A DNA stretch of 10,773 nucleotides from an uncultured Verrucomicrobiae bacterium (GTDB taxonomy: Bacteria > Verrucomicrobiota > Verrucomicrobiia > Palsa-1439), in contig CALBCO010000210.1 in assembly GCA_937927265.1 (NCBI GenBank), positions 1-10,773 of the forward strand, given 5' to 3'. Made by a program: the position numbers and the translations under genes. Shown here piece after piece: positions 7,340-10,773 of the stretch. The notes beneath the pieces are model-generated. The model was given only the letters and a program-made list of their open reading frames with translations. It made no database searches and was not told the DNA's origin. How positions within the stretch are numbered: position 1 is the stretch's first letter; every line of letters starts with the position of its first letter.

Positions 7340-8769
7340 TTCCAATACACCGCCTTCAGATCCACAAAGAACTCCAGCCCACTGCGTCCGTTTTCCGGCA
7401 ACCCCGCCCCCGATTGTTTCCAGCCGCCGAATGGCAGTGCTGGCCGTTTATAGCCCGTATGAATGTTCACGTGCGCCATGCCGGCCGCAATGTCTCGCGT
7501 GTATCGTTGCGCCGCCGCCAAATTGCGCGTGAAAATCGCCGATGACAATCCGTAGATGGAATCATTCGCCAAACGCAGCGCATCATCGAGCGTGTCGAAC
7601 GGCAATACCGCCAACACCGGCCCAAACACTTCCTCCCGAAACAATACCATCGCCGGCGTCACATCCGCGAACACCGTGGGGCGGATAAAATATCCAGCCG
7701 CGCCCGCCACCACGTCCCCGGTCACCAACCGCGCCCCATCCCGTTTCGCCTGCTCAATCTGTTGACTGATGCCGCTAAACTGCTCTGGCCCGGCCACTGG
7801 TCCCATATCGGTCGCTTCCGCCAATGGATCGCCCACGACCATTCGTTCGCAGTGTGCCGCCAGTTGAGCGACAAACTCCTGATAAATATCCCGTTGCACC
7901 AACACCCGGCTGGTCGAGGTGCACCATTGTCCCGCGCAGGCAAATCCGGCAGTCATCACCGCCTCCAGTGCCGCCTCGCGATCCGCATCAGCCATCACGA
8001 TCAACGCATTCTTGCCGCCGAGTTCCAGTTGGGTGCGCGTCAGATTCGCTGCCGCGCGAGCTTGAATCTTTTTGCCCACCGCCGTTGAACCCGTAAACGA
8101 AATGGCCCGCACCCGCGGGTCATCAATCAACGCGTTGCCGATGGCCGAACCGAGACCGGTGACGCAGTTGAACACCCCGGCCGGGAAACCCGCCTGTTGA
8201 AACAGCTCCGCCATGAACACACCGGACCACGGCGTAAATGACGCCGGCTTGAACACCACCGTATTGCCCGTCAGCAACGCCGGCAATGCTTTGCGGCACA
8301 TCACGTTGACCGGGAAATTCCACGGACTGATGATCCCCACCACACCCAGCGGCTCGTATTGCGTCCAGCCAACCATCCCCGTCGTGCCTGCCGGTAACGT
8401 CGGTCCAGCAAACGCCGCCACCTGATGCCAGTGATACCGTCCTTCCGTCAGAGCGGAATCCACCTCTGCCCGCGCCTCGCGGATGGTCTTCCCATTCTCG
8501 CGCGTGACAATCCCGGCTAGTTCCTCCCGTCTGTTGGCGAGCAAATCAAGAAAGCGGCCTACGCAGACCTGTCGCTCTTCGATTGCTGTCGCCCGCCAGC
8601 CGGCAAATGCCGCCTGTGCCGCGTCAACCGCCGCGGTCATATCCGCCGGCGCCGACGCCTGAAACCGCGCCAGCACCGACCCGCGTTCCGCCGGATTCTC
8701 ATCGGCGAATGTCGCGCCCGCACTCCCCGGTCGCCACTGGCCACCAATCAAGTTCTCAAAGGTTTTCAC
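7336..8769 (-). CDS. Possible separate aldehyde dehydrogenase from an internal GTG start (same frame as the fusion)
   Basis: If translation begins at GTG 8769, a 477-residue aldehyde dehydrogenase results, starting VKTFENLIGGQW. This is the normal length and N-terminus for the family. A purine-rich GAGAGAGGGGGAG stretch precedes the GTG, with a GAGG core 7 nt away. The product would contain all catalytic residues (Asn151, Glu249, Cys283 in this numbering) and no DNA-binding part. It is listed separately because the cell may make both forms; it is not a second locus. Confidence 0.5.
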   Translation of the reverse strand: MKTFENLIGGQWRPGSAGATFADENPAERGSVLARFQASAPADMTAAVDAAQAAFAGWRATAIEERQVCVGRFLDLLANRREELAGIVTRENGKTIREARAEVDSALTEGRYHWHQVAAFAGPTLPAGTTGMVGWTQYEPLGVVGIISPWNFPVNVMCRKALPALLTGNTVVFKPASFTPWSGVFMAELFQQAGFPAGVFNCVTGLGSAIGNALIDDPRVRAISFTGSTAVGKKIQARAAANLTRTQLELGGKNALIVMADADREAALEAVMTAGFACAGQWCTSTSRVLVQRDIYQEFVAQLAAHCERMVVGDPLAEATDMGPVAGPEQFSGISQQIEQAKRDGARLVTGDVVAGAAGYFIRPTVFADVTPAMVLFREEVFGPVLAVLPFDTLDDALRLANDSIYGLSSAIFTRNLAAAQRYTRDIAAGMAHVNIHTGYKRPALPFGGWKQSGAGLPENGRSGLEFFVDLKAVYWK

Positions 8770-9453
8770 ATCTCCCCCTCTCTCCGTTCGTGCCCGCGCC
8801 GCCTTCACAACTGCCGCCGAAGCACTGATATGCTTGCACAACGCCTCACGTGCCGCGAAGCGGTCCCCGCGTTGCATCGCCTGCAACACCGCCCGGTGTT
8901 CCCGGTAGGCCTGCCGCAACCCCTCTTCGTCCTGCCCGGCCCACCGTTGAAAAATTTGCAAAAACTGATAATGGCGGCGCAAATCCCCTTCGAGCCACGG
9001 ATTGCCGCACCGACGCAACCAAAACTCGTGCAAGGCCCGGTCAAACGTCAAACACCGTTTCGGCCAACCGGGTTTGTCCAGCGCCACCGCCTCCGCCTGG
9101 GCCACTAACTCCGCCACAGCCTCCGCTGCAAACGCCGGCCATGCCAACTCAAACGCATGCAATTCCAACAACCCGCGCAAGTCGTACAGCGCATCAATAT
9201 CCGCAGCCGTCAGTTCGCGGACGAGCGGGGCGTGATTCGGACGCAACACCAAAAACCCCGCTTCCGCGGCCCGCCGCACCGCTTCGCGCATCGGCGTCCG
9301 GCTCACCTGCCACGCGCGCGCAAGTTGAGCCTCCCGTAACGGCTTTCCCCCGGGCAATTGCCCGTTGAGAATGGCAGCGACGAGCCGCTGAAACACCGCC
9401 TCGGCAATGCGCGCCGTCCGGTGGGGCTGTTGCGTTGAAACTCGCCGGCCCAT
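7336..9453 (-). CDS. GntR/FCD transcription factor fused in frame to an aldehyde dehydrogenase
   Basis: One uninterrupted 705-residue reading frame with two complete proteins. Residues 12-75 form a FadR-type winged helix (REAQLARAWQVSRTPMREAV). Residues 85-215 are an FCD ligand-sensing domain with D138, H142, H186 and H208, the usual metal/ligand set. Residues 229-705 are a full aldehyde dehydrogenase: N379 (SPWNFP), K402 (FKPA), FTGSTAVG 453-460, Glu477 (LELGGK) and nucleophile Cys511 (GQWCTSTSR), ending in the usual PFGG and C-terminal oligomerisation strand. It would oxidise an aldehyde to an acid with NAD(P)+; the C-terminal pattern recalls 2-oxoglutarate-semialdehyde dehydrogenases, but this is tentative. 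There is no linker: the regulator ends around 225 and the enzyme begins at 229. ATG 9453 has no Shine-Dalgarno but lies just after a promoter. The enzyme may also be made separately from GTG 8769. Loss of a stop codon or an assembly error would explain the same picture. Confidence 0.9.
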   Translation of the reverse strand: MGRRVSTQQPHRTARIAEAVFQRLVAAILNGQLPGGKPLREAQLARAWQVSRTPMREAVRRAAEAGFLVLRPNHAPLVRELTAADIDALYDLRGLLELHAFELAWPAFAAEAVAELVAQAEAVALDKPGWPKRCLTFDRALHEFWLRRCGNPWLEGDLRRHYQFLQIFQRWAGQDEEGLRQAYREHRAVLQAMQRGDRFAAREALCKHISASAAVVKAARARTERGGDVKTFENLIGGQWRPGSAGATFADENPAERGSVLARFQASAPADMTAAVDAAQAAFAGWRATAIEERQVCVGRFLDLLANRREELAGIVTRENGKTIREARAEVDSALTEGRYHWHQVAAFAGPTLPAGTTGMVGWTQYEPLGVVGIISPWNFPVNVMCRKALPALLTGNTVVFKPASFTPWSGVFMAELFQQAGFPAGVFNCVTGLGSAIGNALIDDPRVRAISFTGSTAVGKKIQARAAANLTRTQLELGGKNALIVMADADREAALEAVMTAGFACAGQWCTSTSRVLVQRDIYQEFVAQLAAHCERMVVGDPLAEATDMGPVAGPEQFSGISQQIEQAKRDGARLVTGDVVAGAAGYFIRPTVFADVTPAMVLFREEVFGPVLAVLPFDTLDDALRLANDSIYGLSSAIFTRNLAAAQRYTRDIAAGMAHVNIHTGYKRPALPFGGWKQSGAGLPENGRSGLEFFVDLKAVYWK
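8767..8784 (-). promoter_or_regulatory. Candidate internal ribosome binding site and GTG start inside the fusion
   Basis: The run GAGAGAGGGGGAGATGTG at the exact regulator/enzyme junction contains a GAGG core 7 nt before the in-frame GTG 8769. The codons GAG, AGA and GGA within it are each one substitution away from a stop codon, so it also marks where an ancestral regulator stop may have been. Confidence 0.5.
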
Positions 9454-9461
9454 TGGTGCGA

Positions 9462-9475
9462 AAGTGTATGCACTT
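9462..9475. promoter_or_regulatory. Palindromic operator candidate overlapping the -10 element
   Basis: AAGTGTATGCACTT is an inverted repeat (AAGTG and CACTT around four bases) with the GT...AC character typical of FadR/GntR-family operators. It covers the -10 hexamer and lies 8 bp before the regulator's start codon, so binding by the regulator part of the fusion would block its own promoter. The assignment to this regulator is inferred from position and symmetry. Confidence 0.5.
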
Positions 9476-9491
9476 GATGAGGCTGCGTCAA
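9463..9491 (-). promoter_or_regulatory. Sigma70-type promoter of the operon
   Basis: The -35 element is TTGACG (9486-9491, five of six consensus bases) and the -10 element is TACACT (9463-9468, four of six), separated by exactly 17 bp. Transcription would start near 9456, three or so bases before ATG 9453, giving an almost leaderless mRNA. This fits the lack of a Shine-Dalgarno sequence before that ATG. Confidence 0.55.
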
Positions 9492-9827
9492 CGACAAATC
9501 ACGCGGTCACCGGCACGCCCGGATCGTTTGGCCAAAGAGAAACTGCGGCGGCGGGGCCAAGACTTGATCCATACGGAGGGTGCGACTGAATCGGAAACCC
9601 GTTTTACGCGGGCCAACGAGGCCTGCCGGTCTTGTGACCCCCGGAATGACCCGCTTCACCTCCCCGGCCTCACCCCATCAAGACACCCCCCGCTCTCCAG
9701 CTTCCCCGATTGCCACTCTTGGATTCCGCACGCGCGCCCGCCACCTCAACGGCTGCCGACCGAGCCTCGCGAGTCACCAACGCGTGCCGACGACCGTTAC
9801 CTTCTTGCGGATCGCTCTCCATGCCAT
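9492..9827. other. Non-coding stretch upstream of the operon promoter
   Basis: No reading frame here has a credible start, family signature or natural protein composition; the open frames are Arg/Pro/Ala-rich by-products of high GC. No tRNA fold or other RNA gene was recognised. The segment separates the operon promoter from a cluster of palindromes. Confidence 0.6.
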
Positions 9828-9933
9828 CCAAAGCGCCGCTGGCGCGGCGCACTCCAAAACCGTTCGACTCACCGCCGGGGCTTGGTCCCCGCGCGCCCGC
9901 GTCTTGGAGTGCGGTGCGGCCGCACCGCTTTCC
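9828..9933. repeat. Inverted pair of GC-rich REP-like palindromic elements
   Basis: Two arms, 9828-9857 and 9904-9933, are reverse complements at 22 of 30 positions. Both share the frame AAAGCG...CGCACTCCAA. Each arm is itself a hairpin: the left folds GCGCCGC/GCGGCGC around TGGC, and the right contains the perfect 18-bp palindrome GCGGTGCGGCCGCACCGC (9911-9928). Nested palindromes of this form in intergenic DNA are typical of REP/BIME-like dispersed repeats. They could fold in RNA from either strand and help terminate or stabilise transcripts. Confidence 0.6.
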
Positions 9934-9963
9934 CGGCTGACAACCGTCGGTGACTATTGGCTG

Positions 9964-10116
9964 TCAGGCCAGACACAGAAGGAATGTCTGCGCCACCTCA
10001 ACATCGGACGGGTAATCTGGCGCGGACACAATGCCGCGAATCGTGAAGGCCGGGAGTAAACGGAAGCCGTCGCCTTCGGCATTCGATGTCGCGGCGTGGA
10101 GGCCGAAGAGATTCAT
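9964..10116 (-). CDS. Small 50-residue ORF overlapping the transporter stop (doubtful)
   Basis: ATG 10116 overlaps the TGA of the transporter gene (ATGA), the arrangement of a coupled gene. The frame encodes MNLFGLHAATSNAEGDGFRL and on to FLLCLA. No domain, signal peptide or family is recognised. It lies in the palindrome-rich segment and ends inside one of the hairpins, so it may be repeat-derived and not a gene. It has no Shine-Dalgarno of its own and would depend on re-initiation. Confidence 0.2.
   Translation of the reverse strand: MNLFGLHAATSNAEGDGFRLLPAFTIRGIVSAPDYPSDVEVAQTFLLCLA
9970..10023. repeat. Two adjoining hairpins downstream of the transporter gene
   Basis: CAGACA (9970-9975) pairs with TGTCTG (9985-9990) around nine bases, and GCGCCA (9990-9995) pairs with TGGCGC (10018-10023) around 22 bases. 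No U-tract follows on the minus strand, so it is not a standard intrinsic terminator. They may be further parts of the intergenic repeat cluster, or slow the polymerase after the transporter gene. Confidence 0.35.
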
Positions 10117-10773
10117 GTTTGCGGATGCCGCGCGAGACCAGCCCCCGCGAACCATCGCTGTCGCGGCGACCCCGTCGCCTGGCGGGAGCAGCCGGCCTGC
10201 CTTGTCGGCTCACGTGCTCGTTGCTCTGATTCCCGCTCCTTTTGCAATTCAATCTGCCCATAGGCAATCATCCGGCCGCGGTTCACCTGCCGCCCGAAAT
10301 AAATCGTCACCCCCAACGCCACCATTCCCAGCCCAAACGCCCACAGGAACATGCTGGAGTAGTCATACTTGGCGGGGCCGGGGTTGCCAAACCACGCCGT
10401 GTACATCCGCACCCATAAACCGCAGAGATTCGTCAGCGTGAAGCCGGTCACACCCGCGACAAACCCGAACCCGGCGCTGTAGGTGCCGAACTTGTTCGAC
10501 GGCATGTAGTCATAGACCAACGGGCCCCAAACCGTCCACACCCACGTCAGAAAGAAACTGCTCGCGAGTCCGAAACCGACCAGTTGCGGCAGCGTGATTT
10601 GGTAATGCGCCACGTACCGCAGGTAATACCAGAACCCCAGATTCATCACGACCGGCATCACCACGCCGATCCGAAACATCCACAGCCGCGCCACCCGGTC
10701 GGCCAGATACCCCGCCAACGGGAAAAACACCAGCACGTTGACCGCCACCAACACAGCGCCCGCCTGCCCCACC
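10113..10773 (-). CDS. Major facilitator superfamily transporter, C-terminal part (cut by window edge)
   Basis: About 219 residues of an inner-membrane transporter; the start lies beyond the right edge. The visible part begins in a hydrophobic helix followed by GYLADRVARLWMFRIG, the motif-A-like loop of MFS proteins. Here this is probably loop 8-9, since four more hydrophobic segments follow (about 50-74, 83-106, 121-145 and 160-180), giving helices 8-12. Around YDYMPSNKFGTYSAG is the loop before helix 11. The cytosolic tail of about 40 residues after LQKERESEQ is rich in Arg, Gln, Gly and Pro. It is encoded partly by a perfect hairpin (10165-10179), so it looks eroded or repeat-extended. Substrate unknown; a role in importing the operon's substrate is suggested only by proximity and orientation. 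Confidence 0.85.
   Translation of the reverse strand, partial: VGQAGAVLVAVNVLVFFPLAGYLADRVARLWMFRIGVVMPVVMNLGFWYYLRYVAHYQITLPQLVGFGLASSFFLTWVWTVWGPLVYDYMPSNKFGTYSAGFGFVAGVTGFTLTNLCGLWVRMYTAWFGNPGPAKYDYSSMFLWAFGLGMVALGVTIYFGRQVNRGRMIAYGQIELQKERESEQRAREPTRQAGCSRQATGSPRQRWFAGAGLARHPQT
10165..10179. repeat. Perfect GC hairpin within the transporter's C-terminal codons
   Basis: GGCGAC and GTCGCC flank three bases. It lies in the part of the transporter gene that codes for the unusual Arg/Gln-rich tail, which suggests that this tail is made of intergenic repeat sequence. Confidence 0.4.

Noticed and set aside
5651..7453. A 600-residue open frame on the plus strand
   Set aside because: Antisense to the E1 gene, whose TPP motifs and catalytic residues prove the minus-strand frame. 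The plus-strand product has Arg/His/Gln-rich, unnatural composition.
9670..9852. A 60-residue minus-strand frame in the same gap
   Set aside because: Its start overlaps one of the palindromic arms and the composition is Arg/Ala/Gly-rich; no start signal or family signature.
9904..9934. Intrinsic terminator from the perfect palindrome followed by TTT on the plus strand
   Set aside because: Only three T residues follow, the hairpin has no loop, and no plus-strand gene precedes it. On the minus strand no T-tract follows.
9580..10059. A 159-residue plus-strand frame in the gap before the transporter
   Set aside because: It starts at a GTG with the purine run directly abutting, has no recognisable domain, and runs through the palindromes; likely chance.
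9454..10112. tRNA, CRISPR or transposon remnants in the long non-coding stretch
   Set aside because: No cloverleaf, no regularly spaced direct repeats, and no transposase-like frame were seen; only palindromes.

Overview
The window is GC-rich bacterial DNA that codes almost entirely on the minus strand. From about 9453 down to 1 there is one dense co-directional cluster of eight genes. It reads, in order of transcription: a GntR/FCD regulator joined in frame to an aldehyde dehydrogenase, a fused alpha-beta E1 component of a thiamine-dependent 2-oxoacid (or acetoin) dehydrogenase, a short-chain dehydrogenase (SDR), an M24-family (Xaa-Pro peptidase-like) protein, an ACT-domain malic enzyme, a VOC/glyoxalase-fold protein, a second SDR, and the N-terminal 143 residues of a zinc alcohol dehydrogenase cut by the window edge. 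Junctions are tight: ATGA overlap, 13 nt, 0 nt, 71 nt, stop/start overlap, 2 nt and 3 nt. An operon is therefore likely, with the 71-nt gap before the malic enzyme as the only natural break.

At the right-hand end (10113-10773) lies the C-terminal part of an MFS transporter, also on the minus strand. Between it and the operon is about 660 bp without a convincing gene. This stretch holds several GC-rich palindromes resembling a dispersed intergenic repeat family, and a plausible sigma70-type promoter with an overlapping palindromic operator immediately in front of the regulator. The spacing leaves almost no 5' leader, so the first mRNA may be leaderless.

The enzyme set (three alcohol/hydroxy-acid dehydrogenases of two families, an aldehyde dehydrogenase, a TPP 2-oxoacid dehydrogenase E1, a malic enzyme, a VOC-fold enzyme and a transporter) looks like a catabolic cluster. 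It would oxidise a hydroxylated carbon source through aldehyde and keto intermediates to acyl-CoA/pyruvate. The substrate cannot be read from the sequence. The alpha-beta fused E1, the MFS type and the repeat-like intergenic palindromes are compatible with a PVC-group bacterium (Verrucomicrobiota or Planctomycetota), but this is a weak inference.

The most unusual point is the 705-residue polypeptide that joins a complete FadR-type transcription factor (winged helix plus FCD sensor with its metal-ligand set) directly to a complete, catalytically intact aldehyde dehydrogenase. No stop codon separates them, and a GTG with a Shine-Dalgarno-like stretch lies at the junction. This is either a PutA-like self-regulating enzyme, a nested pair of products from one frame, or a recent loss of a stop codon.
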